The notes under the pieces are model-generated. The model did no database searches and had not been told where the DNA came from. It was given only the letters and a program-made list of their open reading frames with translations. From Candidatus Omnitrophota bacterium (GTDB lineage: Bacteria > Omnitrophota > Gorgyraeia > Zapsychrales > Zapsychraceae), in contig JAGOSC010000017.1 of assembly GCA_018062515.1 (NCBI GenBank), positions 1 through 45,910 of the forward strand: 45,910 nucleotides of DNA, read 5' to 3'. Shown in pieces: positions 18,835 through 25,424 of this stretch. A program made the translations under genes and the position numbers. Numbering within the stretch: position 1 is the first letter of the stretch; each line of letters opens with the position of its first letter.

Positions 18835-18921
18835 TTTACAGTTGCTGAGAAAAATATATACTATTTTTTGCAGCCATTTATCAACCCTCTTAAGGCCGCT
18901 CGTCTATGGGCGGCCTTTTTT
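18835..18921 (+). ncRNA. Candidate short transcript: promoter followed by a terminator
   Basis: In the roughly 500-base gap between the secreted protein (18681) and tRNA-Asn (19181) there is a good promoter match, TTTACA (18835-18840), 16-base spacer, TATACT (18857-18862). A strong intrinsic terminator begins only 30 bases later: AAGGCCGC (18892-18899), loop, GCGGCCTT (18910-18917), T run to 18921. This would give an RNA of about 50 bases with no ORF. Apart from this and the hairpin repeat at 18927-19003 nothing else is seen in the gap; its short ORFs have no coding look. Confidence 0.35.
18892..18921 (+). terminator. Rho-independent terminator
   Basis: Perfect 8-bp stem AAGGCCGC / GCGGCCTT (18892-18899, 18910-18917) with a 10-base loop and a T tract (18916-18921). 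Oriented for plus-strand transcription, where no coding gene precedes it; the minus strand has no matching T run. Confidence 0.8.
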
Positions 18922-18926
18922 ATTGG

Positions 18927-19003
18927 TTCGACTCCCGTCGGTCGCTCACCACTAGTAGGCGAACCACCCTGAGCGAGCGAACGGAGTAAGCGAGTCGAAG
19001 GGG
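18927..19003. repeat. REP-like imperfect hairpin repeat
   Basis: TTCGACTC (18927-18934) pairs with GAGTCGAA (18992-18999), and TCGCTCA (18942-18948) pairs with TGAGCGA (18970-18976), giving a long imperfect palindrome. The segment from CCCTGAGCGAGCG (18967) to GTCGAAGGG (19003) has the composition of the scattered 'CCCT...GAGCGAG...GTCGAAGGG' intergenic repeats seen in many bacterial genomes. Only one copy is noticed in this window. Confidence 0.5.
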
Positions 19004-19215
19004 CTTTGAGATGAGTCAACGGGCCACATCCTTAGGGCGCGGAGTTTCATTAAAAACCAGCTTAATTACATAGTTGACTTTTGGAAGTATTTAGATATAA
19101 TTTTGTGATCATATTTTAGATTTCATTCCCCTAATGAATGCTTATAAAAATTATGGGATTAGTTCTTTTAAAAAAATCATTCCCCTGTAGCTCAGTTGGT
19201 AGAGCAATTGGCTGT

Positions 19216-19747
19216 GAACAGTCAGCAGCATGAGGGCGGATGGCAAAAGTAGATACAAGAAAATATATTGATCGAAGATTATATTTGATCGACGCTGTAA
19301 AAAAAAAGACGTAAGAAGATACGGCTTAAGGCGATTGAATATAAAGGCGGGTTTTGTGAAAGGTGTGGTTACAATCGATGTAATGATGCCTTGGAATTTC
19401 ATCACAAAGATCCTTCTCAGAAAGACTTTAATATTTCCTGCAAAGGTTATACGCGCAGCTGGAATAAAGTCAGACAAGAGTTAGATAAATGTGTTTTAGT
19501 GTGTGCGAATTGTCACCGTGAAATTCATGCTCAACGCAGCTTTTCCGTGAAAGCGGAATTGAAACAGCAGGCTAATTCAGGGAAGCCCCAGTGATGGGGT
19601 AATCCTGAGCGAAGCCCAGCGAAGTTCCAAAACAAAGTTTAGGAACGAGCCGGGAACGTGCAGAGACTATACACCTGCTGCCTAAACCTGATTATTCAGG
19701 CATGGCAAAGAGAGAGTCCACTTCCGTTAGTAATAGCGGGTTAAGTG
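19216..19747 (+). ncRNA. Group I self-splicing intron (IC3-like) with HNH ORF
   Basis: A 532-base intron. Exon 1 ends in U and the intron ends in G (omega G, 19747), as required. The internal guide GCAGC at 19226-19230 pairs with exon GCTGT (19211-19215), forming P1 with the U-G wobble at the splice site. After the ORF lie core elements close to those of cyanobacterial/plastid trnL introns: GGGGTAATCCTGAGCGAAGC (19596-19615; trnL has GGGCAATCCTGAGCCAA) and GTGCAGAGACTAT near 19659 (trnL has GGTGCAGAGACTC). A GTTCC/GGAAC hairpin lies between them. The ORF occupies the region between P1 and the P3-P8 core. Confidence 0.9.
19240..19594 (+). pseudogene. Intron-encoded HNH endonuclease ORF with a frameshift at an A9 run
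   Basis: An HNH homing-type nuclease of about 117 residues in two frames. From the ATG at 19240 the frame reads MAKVDTRKYIDRR...DAVKKKT and stops at 19312. Removing one A from the run at 19299-19307 joins it to the second frame (KRRKKIRLKAIEYKGG, CERCGYNRC, LEFHHKDP, CVLVCANCHREIH), which ends at 19594. The pairs of CxxC zinc cysteines and the HH/N/H core are intact. Such proteins normally make intron-homing double-strand breaks. The break may be a real mutation, a base-call error, or a transcriptional slippage site; poly-A runs of nine are known to slip. Confidence 0.8.
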
Positions 19748-21444
19748 TAACCAATGGGTCCGAGGTTCGAGCCCTCGCGGGGGAGCCATTTAGGTGAATT
19801 ATCCGAACTTCCTTTTTTCTCAGATAGAGACTTATAATACGTCTCAATCTGAGGGAATTGGAACAATGAAAGTTTAATCTTAAGCCATTTAGTTCGGATT
19901 TTCGCCGTAAAAGCCCCTAATTCTTTAGGGGCTTTTTCTTTTTCCGGTTCAAACCCCCAAACAGTTATATCCCTAATGAGAAGGTTAAATATGTCTTTTT
20001 GGTCTTCGATAGGGAGTGCGTTTATAACCTTATCAAAGGCCAAAATTGTCTTTTTGATCATTTCGGCATCTAATACATCTTGCTTACATCGTTCTATATC
20101 GATCGTTAATTTCTCTATTTGGTTTTGTAATGATGATTTTTCATAAAGTAATTTTTTATATTCATCTGTAATTTCGTTGCCTATCAAATCTTGCGATTTC
20201 ATGATTTTGATAATACGATTGATTTCGCTAATTATTTTTGCTAATTGTTGCTCAGCTTTTTCCTTTTGATTCTGGAATGGTAATATTTTGTTTTTTGTAA
20301 ATTCTGTTGAATTCTTAATGGTGTATTCTATAAGAGATTTGTTATTGCCTAAATCTGTTAGGCATTTCTTAATGATATTCTCGAATTCTCTAGCCGGAAT
20401 CATTCTTACTTTACAATCGGAATGTTTACCAAAATCAACGACTTTGCCACAGGCATAATATAAATAGGGGACGCCGTTTTTATCCTTTTTTCCAGCGGGG
20501 TAGGGCGTTAAAAATGTTCCGCATTGACCGCATTTTAGAAGTCCTTTTAAAAGATGGGTGTGAGTATCTTTGGCGTATTCAGTTTTTCTTGGGGTGACGG
20601 GTTTCATAAGCTGATTCGCTTTTTCCCATACTTTGGTTGAAACCAATTCTTCATGCTCACCTTTGAATTGTTCGTCGTTAAAATGAACGAAACCTTTATA
20701 AATGGGATTTAAGATGATTTTTTTGATAAAGTCATCATTAAATCGATTCTCGCCGGTTGTTTTTATAATGCCTTCTTTGGTAGTGATTTTTCGTGTTTTT
20801 GTTCTGAACCCTTTAGAGTTGAGGTAGTTGGCTATTTCCGTGGGTTTTCTGCCTTCGAGCAACATTGAGAACGATTTTTTAACGGCTATGGATTCTGTTT
20901 TATTAATGCTAAGTTTCTTTGTTTCTTTACTGTAATCATAGCCAAATGGATATAAGCCGCCGTGCCATTTACCTAATCGTGCCCGTTGTTTCATTTTATC
21001 TCTTGTTTTCTCAGAAGTATTCTCCCGTTCAAATTGAGCAAAACTTAAAAGAACATTAAGCATCAGTTTACCCATAGCGTTTGAACTATCAAATTGTTGG
21101 GTAGCAGAAACAAATGTTACGTTATGGGCTTCAAATAAATCCCATAACATATAGAAGTCCTTAATGCTTCTTACAAGGCGTTCAATTTTGTAAACAATAA
21201 GGACATCAATTTTGCCTTGTTTGATATCTGAAATAACTTGCTGGATACCGGGTCTTTCCAAATTTTTGCCAGAGAAGCCTGGATCGGTGTAGGAGGCGAC
21301 AAAATGCCAGCCTTTTTCTTTTTGGATTTCAATATAGTGTTTGCAGATGTCTACTTGGGAATCGATGGAGCTATATTGCCCGGATGCTTGCTCATCGGTT
21401 GAGACTCTGGCATACACAAAGCATTTTGTAATTTTTTGATGCAT
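19741..21444 (-). CDS. Large serine recombinase (integrase/resolvase family)
   Basis: A 567-residue site-specific recombinase. N-terminal catalytic domain with nucleophile Ser in YARVSTDEQ, and the conserved YKIERLVRS and QFERENTSEKTRDKM segments; then the Recombinase domain (GLYPFGYDY) and a zinc ribbon (LLKCGQCGTFLTPY, later Cys pair YYACGK...SDCKV), followed by a coiled coil (about 380-460). The last 14 codons (LPREGSNLGPIGYT) are read antisense across the tRNA-Asn 3' exon and the final 7 intron bases. This overlap is typical of elements integrated at a tRNA end. It is transcribed towards the tRNA and diverges from a small membrane protein. Confidence 0.92.
   Translation of the reverse strand: MHQKITKCFVYARVSTDEQASGQYSSIDSQVDICKHYIEIQKEKGWHFVASYTDPGFSGKNLERPGIQQVISDIKQGKIDVLIVYKIERLVRSIKDFYMLWDLFEAHNVTFVSATQQFDSSNAMGKLMLNVLLSFAQFERENTSEKTRDKMKQRARLGKWHGGLYPFGYDYSKETKKLSINKTESIAVKKSFSMLLEGRKPTEIANYLNSKGFRTKTRKITTKEGIIKTTGENRFNDDFIKKIILNPIYKGFVHFNDEQFKGEHEELVSTKVWEKANQLMKPVTPRKTEYAKDTHTHLLKGLLKCGQCGTFLTPYPAGKKDKNGVPYLYYACGKVVDFGKHSDCKVRMIPAREFENIIKKCLTDLGNNKSLIEYTIKNSTEFTKNKILPFQNQKEKAEQQLAKIISEINRIIKIMKSQDLIGNEITDEYKKLLYEKSSLQNQIEKLTIDIERCKQDVLDAEMIKKTILAFDKVINALPIEDQKDIFNLLIRDITVWGFEPEKEKAPKELGAFTAKIRTKWLKIKLSLFQFPQIETYYKSLSEKKGSSDNSPKWLPREGSNLGPIGYT
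19798..19810 (+). repeat. 13-bp direct repeat, copy 1
   Basis: ATTATCCGAACTT at 19798-19810 is repeated exactly at 21486-21498. Copy 1 is 9 bases beyond the tRNA CCA and inside the 3' end of the recombinase frame; copy 2 is just upstream of its start. The core TCCGAACT also occurs inverted at 19891-19898. Confidence 0.6.
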
Positions 21445-21485
21445 TAGTTGAATTTTATCATTATAATAATGGTAGTCAATATATT

Positions 21486-21498
21486 ATTATCCGAACTT
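21486..21498 (+). repeat. 13-bp direct repeat, copy 2
   Basis: Exact copy of ATTATCCGAACTT (see 19798-19810), here in the 65-base divergent promoter region between the recombinase and the small membrane protein. A recombinase binding or operator role is possible but unproven. Confidence 0.6.
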
Positions 21499-21509
21499 TA
21501 GGAGGCGTT

Positions 21510-21917
21510 ATGTTGAGTATAATTAGGATGTATACGGGACGATTAATTAATGACAAAAATTTTGTAATCTTAAATTTTGAAATACTGTTATTTTCCGCTC
21601 TATATGGGGTGGCATTTCGATCTTGGCTTATTTTTAGCGGGATGCTTTTAGGTGCTTCTTGGTTATTAAATAGGCCTCGGGGAGTGAAGCATACGATTTA
21701 TGCCATGAGCATATTATGGGGTTTTATTGCCTTCTCCGTTGGTCGTAGCCTTAGTTGGGGCTGGGCTGTGGCGCTAGGCATTTTCTTTTTTTTGATAGGG
21801 GCAAAGGCTCATTTTAATAGTTTCAAGGACTTTAAGGCTAAAGATGAGGTTTTTGTTGAGCGCAACAGAGTTGAATGGCGTAGAGGCGGCTATTTCAGGC
21901 AAACTAATTTAAACTAG
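21510..21917 (+). CDS. Small membrane protein, unknown
   Basis: A 135-residue protein with four hydrophobic segments (about 24-40, 42-56, 66-80, 85-100), followed by a charged cytosolic-looking tail (NSFKDFKAKDEVFVERNRVEWRR is split by charge). A perfect AGGAGG stands 5 bases ahead of the ATG at 21510. It is divergent from the serine recombinase and lies within the accessory zone, so it may be cargo of the mobile element. No family is recognised; the ribosome site and consistent hydrophobic pattern support a real gene. Confidence 0.65.
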   Translation: MLSIIRMYTGRLINDKNFVILNFEILLFSALYGVAFRSWLIFSGMLLGASWLLNRPRGVKHTIYAMSILWGFIAFSVGRSLSWGWAVALGIFFFLIGAKAHFNSFKDFKAKDEVFVERNRVEWRRGGYFRQTNLN

Positions 21918-22026
21918 CACGAGTATTCTTAGTTACACCGACGTGTTTTTCATGGTGATTTATGCTGCATTTTTAGATGATGATTGACAACAGCATCAAA
22001 TTAGTAGTTTTAAACAGGTCAATTTC

Positions 22027-22074
22027 GTTACAAACTTGTTACAAAACCGTTACAAATCTGTAACGGTTTTGTAA
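22027..22074. repeat. Iteron-like GTTACAAA repeats and a perfect 16-bp hairpin
   Basis: GTTACAAA occurs at 22027, 22038 and 22049, exactly 11 bases apart. The last two lie within a perfect inverted repeat: TTACAAAACCGTTACA (22039-22054), loop AATC, TGTAACGGTTTTGTAA (22059-22074). No T tract follows, so it is not a usual terminator. The 543-base gene-free stretch 21918-22461 that contains it also holds the 22097-22198 element, a promoter and a terminator. Confidence 0.8.
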
Positions 22075-22096
22075 TTTTATGAATTCGTAACTCTAT

Positions 22097-22198
22097 ATGT
22101 TGCGCGGGGTTATGTTGGCTGGCGCGCAACATTTCGTTCAAGACCACTCTCCCACAACCAACAGTGGGACAGTGGTCTTGAACAACCCCGCGCAACAT
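22097..22198. repeat. Nested inverted-repeat element able to fold as a branched structure
   Basis: Outer arms ATGTTGCGCGGGGTT (22097-22111) and AACCCCGCGCAACAT (22184-22198), 15 bp perfect. Inside: GTTCAAGACCACT (22136-22148) with AGTGGTCTTGAAC (22171-22183), 13 bp perfect, then TCCCAC/GTGGGA (22150-22155, 22164-22169) closing an 8-base loop. A further small hairpin ATGTTG/CAACAT (22112-22117, 22127-22132) branches from one side. ATGTTGCGCG at 22097 can alternatively pair with CGCGCAACAT at 22123-22132. Confidence 0.85.
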
Positions 22199-22276
22199 GA
22201 GGACACAAAAGAATGAAAGATAAAATCAACTTCTTAAGGATAAGGGTCTGTTTGATTCAGATACTTTAAATTGTGT

Positions 22277-22304
22277 TTGACAAATTCAGGTTATTTGTTA
22301 ATAT
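22277..22304 (+). promoter_or_regulatory. Strong sigma70-type promoter
   Basis: Consensus -35 TTGACA (22277-22282), 16-base spacer, -10 TAATAT (22299-22304). Predicted start near 22311, about 150 bases ahead of the small ORF at 22462, giving a leader that ends in an intrinsic terminator. Confidence 0.6.
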
Positions 22305-22425
22305 TAATACGTAACTCAATGATAAATTTAATAATTTCCGATATCCCTAGTCGGCAAAAGTAGTAAAAACCCCTAAAAAATCTTAGTTCTTAAAAGTTCA
22401 ATTAGTTTTATTGTGATTTCTTTCA

Positions 22426-22461
22426 CCCCTTTGGAAGAATTTTCGGCCAAGGGGCTTTTTT
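22426..22461 (+). terminator. Intrinsic terminator overlapping a ribosome-binding site
   Basis: Stem CCCCTTTGG (22426-22434) with CCAAGGGG (22447-22454), one bulged T, then C and six T (22456-22461). The T run abuts the ATG at 22462, and AAGGGG in the 3' arm would serve as the ribosome-binding site of that ORF, so the structure could act as an attenuator. Confidence 0.7.
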
Positions 22462-22638
22462 ATGTACCGAGATCTACCGATCTCACAAAGATTGGATAAA
22501 ATTGGTGAACTCCTTGCCAAGGGCGTGTATCTGTATGTGAAGAAAGAGAAAGAGAAAGAGGCTAAATGTCTTAAAGAAAAAAAAGAAAGAGAAAGTTCAA
22601 AATATACAGGAGCTATTGCCTGCAGAGAAGATAAATAG
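22462..22638 (+). CDS. Small lysine/glutamate-rich protein
   Basis: A 58-codon ORF (YRDLPISQRLDKIGELLAKG near the start, then VYLYVKKEKEKEKE-like charged repeats, ending ACREDK). The helix LDKIGELLAKGVYLY is amphipathic and looks protein-like. AAGGGG 7 bases upstream can serve as ribosome site, but it is part of the terminator stem at 22426-22461. It lies ahead of the nuclease gene in the accessory zone. No family is certain; it may be a small DNA-associated protein of the mobile element. It could also be a chance ORF in an A/G-rich stretch. Confidence 0.45.
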   Translation: MYRDLPISQRLDKIGELLAKGVYLYVKKEKEKEAKCLKEKKERESSKYTGAIACREDK

Positions 22639-22758
22639 ATAGGTAATAAAAGATGTGCTAATAGGTTGACCATGAGCCAATACAATATTTTTATCAGTGG
22701 TGTCAAAAAAGAAGGTAAAGTCGGTGAATTAAGAAAATAAAATTTGGAGAAAATATTA

Positions 22759-23772
22759 ATGTCTAAAAATTTATCAAATTATCAGGGATTAATAAGGAAT
22801 ATTGGGGATATTTTAACCCGCGGCCGGCAGCGTGCGTATGTGGCCGTTGATAATATTCTTGTTGAGACGTATTGGAATATTGGTCGTGAAATTGTTGAAT
22901 ATGAACAAAAAGGAAATGAACGGGCTGAGTACGGGTCTGAATTGCTTCGTATATTGTCTAGAGATTTGAAAGTTCAACACGGTAAAGGTTTTAGTATAAG
23001 TAATGTTTATGGGATGCGGCAGTTTTATCTTAAGTACCAAAAATTCCAGACAGTGTCTGGAAAATTGACATGGAGTCATTACGTCGCTCTTCTTAGTGTC
23101 AGCGATGATCTTGCCAGAGGATTTTATGCAAAGCAATGCGTTAATGAGGCTTGGTCTGTCCGTAACTTGGAGCGCCAGATAAATTCTATGCTTTTTGAAA
23201 GGATTGCTTTGAGCAAAGATAAAAAGGGTGTCCTTAAAATGTCTAAAGAAGGGCAGATGATTACAAAAGGTGAAGATGCCGTTAAAGAGCCATACGTCCT
23301 TGAGTTTCTTGGTCTTCCGCAAGGGCGAAAGTATTCCGAGAAAGAATTGGAGCAGAAAATCATTGATAATCTGCAGATGTTTCTTTTGGAAATGGGAAAA
23401 GGTTTCGCTTTTGTCGGACGGCAGTACAGGATAAGCTTTAGCAATAAACATTTTTATGTGGATCTGGTTTTTTATCACCGGGTATTAAAATGTTTTGTTT
23501 TAGTGGACCTTAAAATCGGCCATGTTGATCATTTGGATGTAGGCCAAATGAACATGTATTTGAATTATTTTAAGAAGGAAGAAATGACATCCGGAGACGC
23601 AGCGCCCATTGGGATTATTCTTGGGGCTGATAAAAAAGATCACGCACTTGTCGAGTATGCCCTGGGTGGGGTTTCAGATAAATTATTTGTCTCAAAATAT
23701 CAATTGTATCTTCCGGACCGTAAAGTGTTACAAAACAAACTTAACGATCTATTGGGTCGTGATTCGGTATAA
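22759..23772 (+). CDS. YhcG/DUF1016-family PDDEXK nuclease
   Basis: A 337-residue protein of the YhcG family. The N-terminal DUF1016_N part (ARGRQRAYVA-like helix, TYWNIGREIVEYEQ, GFSISNVYGMRQFY, LTWSHYVALLSV) is followed by the nuclease core: FAFVGRQYRISFSNKHFYVD, LVFYHRVLKCFVLVDLKIG (the D-(D/E)xK-type residues Asp, Asp/Lys), GQMNMYLNYF. The family appears on mobile elements and in defence contexts; its exact role is not established. The ATG at 22759 with GGAG 9 bases upstream is preferred over a TTG at 22744. It sits between the small ORF and broken arsenic genes. Confidence 0.88.
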   Translation: MSKNLSNYQGLIRNIGDILTRGRQRAYVAVDNILVETYWNIGREIVEYEQKGNERAEYGSELLRILSRDLKVQHGKGFSISNVYGMRQFYLKYQKFQTVSGKLTWSHYVALLSVSDDLARGFYAKQCVNEAWSVRNLERQINSMLFERIALSKDKKGVLKMSKEGQMITKGEDAVKEPYVLEFLGLPQGRKYSEKELEQKIIDNLQMFLLEMGKGFAFVGRQYRISFSNKHFYVDLVFYHRVLKCFVLVDLKIGHVDHLDVGQMNMYLNYFKKEEMTSGDAAPIGIILGADKKDHALVEYALGGVSDKLFVSKYQLYLPDRKVLQNKLNDLLGRDSV

Positions 23773-23806
23773 TGTTAGAGAGGTGTATTTTATCGTCATG
23801 TAGTTC

Positions 23807-24057
23807 GTGACGTATTGGATCTCAAAGAAGTTGAAATTGAATCATACCGAGGCAACAGTGGTTTCATTTACGGCCGCAAACAATGCCTTTGAGCTGGCCA
23901 TTGCGGTTACGGTCGCTATCTTTGGCATTAATTCTATGCAGGCTTTTGCAACGGTCATTGGACCGCGCTGATTGAGGTTTCGGTGATGTTGATTTTGATT
24001 AATGTGGCAAGGGCCTTTCAAAAGAGGGCTAAACTCGTTAAATCGTGGTGTTCATAA
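23807..24057 (+). pseudogene. Remnant of ACR3-type arsenite efflux transporter
   Basis: A C-terminal fragment of an arsenite exporter. The frame from 23807 reads TYWISKKL..., VVSFTAANNAFELAIAV, AIFGINSMQAFATVIGP, which matches the well-conserved ACR3 end (SFTAASNNFELAIAV, GEAFAAVIGPL). A two-base insertion at about 23966 causes a stop at 23969; shifting frame restores LIEVSVMLILINVARAF and a natural stop at 24055-24057. The N-terminal two thirds are absent, so the gene is dead. It is followed by an arsC remnant in the usual ars order. Confidence 0.75.
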
Positions 24058-24069
24058 GGGAGAAGAGGA

Positions 24070-24117
24070 ATGTCTAAACATAAAGTTTTATTTGTGTGTA
24101 TTCACAATTCGGTTTGA
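24070..24117 (+). pseudogene. Remnant of arsenate reductase (low-molecular-weight phosphatase type)
   Basis: ATG with GAGGAA upstream, encoding MSKHKVLFVCIHNSV then TGA. The CIHNS sequence is the start of the catalytic loop of thioredoxin-type ArsC proteins (CxHNSARSQMAE), where the gene abruptly ends. Only 15 residues remain. Confidence 0.6.
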
Positions 24118-24143
24118 AGCGAGTAGTTTTTTTAAATTAAGCC

Positions 24144-24173
24144 CTTACAAATCATTGATTTGTGAGGTTTTTT
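24144..24173 (+). terminator. Rho-independent terminator
   Basis: Ten-pair stem CTTACAAATC (24144-24153) and GATTTGTGAG (24157-24166) with one T-G pair, followed by G and six T. It would have ended the former ars operon and insulates the moeA gene that follows. Confidence 0.75.
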
Positions 24174-24221
24174 AATTTTTAGTTCGTTGAAGAATAATTT
24201 AGGTGGTATAGTTTAAGTATT

Positions 24222-25424
24222 ATGAAAACAACTGTTGAACAAGCCACACAAAACATATTCCGACATATTCAGCTAAAATCAACTGAGAGTGTTTCATTGA
24301 AGAACTCATATGATCGAATTCTACGGCAATCTGTTTGTGCTGAAAGATCATTGCCGCCGTTTGATCGAGTGATGATGGATGGGATTGCGATCCGTTTCTT
24401 AGCTTGGAAAAAAGGATTGCGTACTTTTGAGATTGAGGGAATGCAGACGCCTGGCAAGAAAGCGGGGGCTCTTTTTTTGGATCATTTTTGCTGGGAAGTG
24501 ATGACCGGGGCGCCGATTCCTAAAGGATGTGATTGTGTGATTCCTTATGAATGGCTTTCTATTAATCAGAAAAATAGAATGGCGACGGTTGAGAGTGGCC
24601 GTAAGCTTCAACAATTCCAGTTTATTCATCAACAAGGGAGAGATTGTCAGAAAGGTGAAATTTTACTTTCTGAAGGAGTGCGATTGCAATCTCCGGAAAT
24701 TGCCATTGCCGCTTCAGCTGGGTGTAGTGCTTTAAAGGTGAGCCAGCCTCTTTCTGTTGCGATTGTTTCAACAGGGGATGAATTGATTGATGTGGGGAAG
24801 TCCATTAATGAAATTCAGGTTCGTCGGTCGAATGGATATACAATTGAAGCAGCATTGTATTCATCAGGCTTTTTAAATACAAAACGTTATCATTGCTGTG
24901 ACCAATTTGTTTCGATTTATGACCGTGTTAAAAAAGTTTTATCTAGTCATGACGTCTTGATTGTAACCGGAGGTGTTTCTGCCGGAAAATTTGATTTTAT
25001 CCCTGATGTCTTGGCGAAATTAAAGATCCAGAAAGCCTTTCACAAGGTCTTACAGCGTCCCGGTTGGCCGATGTTTTTTGGGTATACAAAAAGACATCAG
25101 CCTGTTTTTGGTTTGCCGGGAAATCCGGTTTCGGCCTTGATTTGTTGCCACTATTATGTAATTCCTGCTTTACGCAAGATGATGGGGGAAAAGTCTTTTT
25201 ATATAACAAAGAATGTTTTATTGAAGGATGATGTTCCGGTGCAAGACTCGTCGTTGACTTATTTTTTGCCTGTTCGATTGGAGGGGGTTAGCGTCCGGAT
25301 GGCACTAACGACAAATTCAGGGAATGTAATTCCGTTGGCGCAGACGGATGGTTTTATCAAGTTGCCGTCAGGCCGAGAAAAATTTTTTAAAGGCGAAGAG
25401 GTTGAATTTATAGAGTGGAAGTAG
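24222..25424 (+). CDS. moeA: Molybdopterin molybdotransferase MoeA
   Basis: Inserts molybdate into molybdopterin (via the adenylylated intermediate) in cofactor synthesis. 400 residues, the normal length. Visible are the N-terminal LPPFDRVMMDGIAIR, the GAPIPKGCDCVIPYE segment, the MogA-like domain with VSTGDELIDVGK, RRSNGYTIEA, VTGGVSAGKFDFIPD, the GLPGNPVSALICCHY motif, and the C-terminal domain ending near residue 395. A separate MogA/MoaB adenylyltransferase is not in the window. It is the first gene of the molybdenum-cofactor cluster and converges with the moaE-moeB fusion, their ends overlapping by 17 bases. Confidence 0.95.
   Translation: MKTTVEQATQNIFRHIQLKSTESVSLKNSYDRILRQSVCAERSLPPFDRVMMDGIAIRFLAWKKGLRTFEIEGMQTPGKKAGALFLDHFCWEVMTGAPIPKGCDCVIPYEWLSINQKNRMATVESGRKLQQFQFIHQQGRDCQKGEILLSEGVRLQSPEIAIAASAGCSALKVSQPLSVAIVSTGDELIDVGKSINEIQVRRSNGYTIEAALYSSGFLNTKRYHCCDQFVSIYDRVKKVLSSHDVLIVTGGVSAGKFDFIPDVLAKLKIQKAFHKVLQRPGWPMFFGYTKRHQPVFGLPGNPVSALICCHYYVIPALRKMMGEKSFYITKNVLLKDDVPVQDSSLTYFLPVRLEGVSVRMALTTNSGNVIPLAQTDGFIKLPSGREKFFKGEEVEFIEWK

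Larger units (their letters stand above)
19181..19788 (+). tRNA. tRNA-Asn(GUU), interrupted by a group I intron
   Basis: Exon 1 is 19181-19215 and exon 2 is 19748-19788, giving a 76-base tRNA with an encoded CCA. Pairings: acceptor TCCCCTG with CGGGGGA (one T-G pair), D-arm GCTC/GAGC, anticodon stem ATTGG/CCAAT, T-arm CGAGG/CCTCG with loop TTCGAGC. The spliced anticodon loop reads CTGTTAA, anticodon GTT (Asn). The U1-A72 pair and G73 discriminator are those of tRNA-Asn. The intron sits between anticodon positions 35 and 36. Read without splicing, the 5' half would misleadingly show GTG (His). Confidence 0.93.

Noticed and set aside
18745..18972. 75-codon ORF upstream of tRNA-Asn
   Set aside because: It runs through a strong terminator and half of a hairpin repeat, without a ribosome site.
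19181..19260. tRNA-His (anticodon GTG) read continuously from 19181
   Set aside because: Without splicing the 3' half cannot pair with the acceptor and T arms; G-1/C73 of tRNA-His are absent. The spliced form gives a perfect tRNA-Asn.
22027..22198. CRISPR array
   Set aside because: The repeats are 8 bases at 11-base spacing or nested inverted arms, with no spacers of CRISPR size and no cas genes.
22097..22198. Integron attC site
   Set aside because: Branched symmetry and arm sequences lack clear attC core sites, and no IntI-type integrase is present.
22398..22706. 102-codon minus-strand ORF
   Set aside because: Antisense to the terminator and to the more convincing small plus-strand ORF; Leu/Phe-rich translation arises from the A/G-rich strand.
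22672..22740. Micro-ORF (22 codons) before the nuclease gene
   Set aside because: No ribosome site and no recognisable protein.
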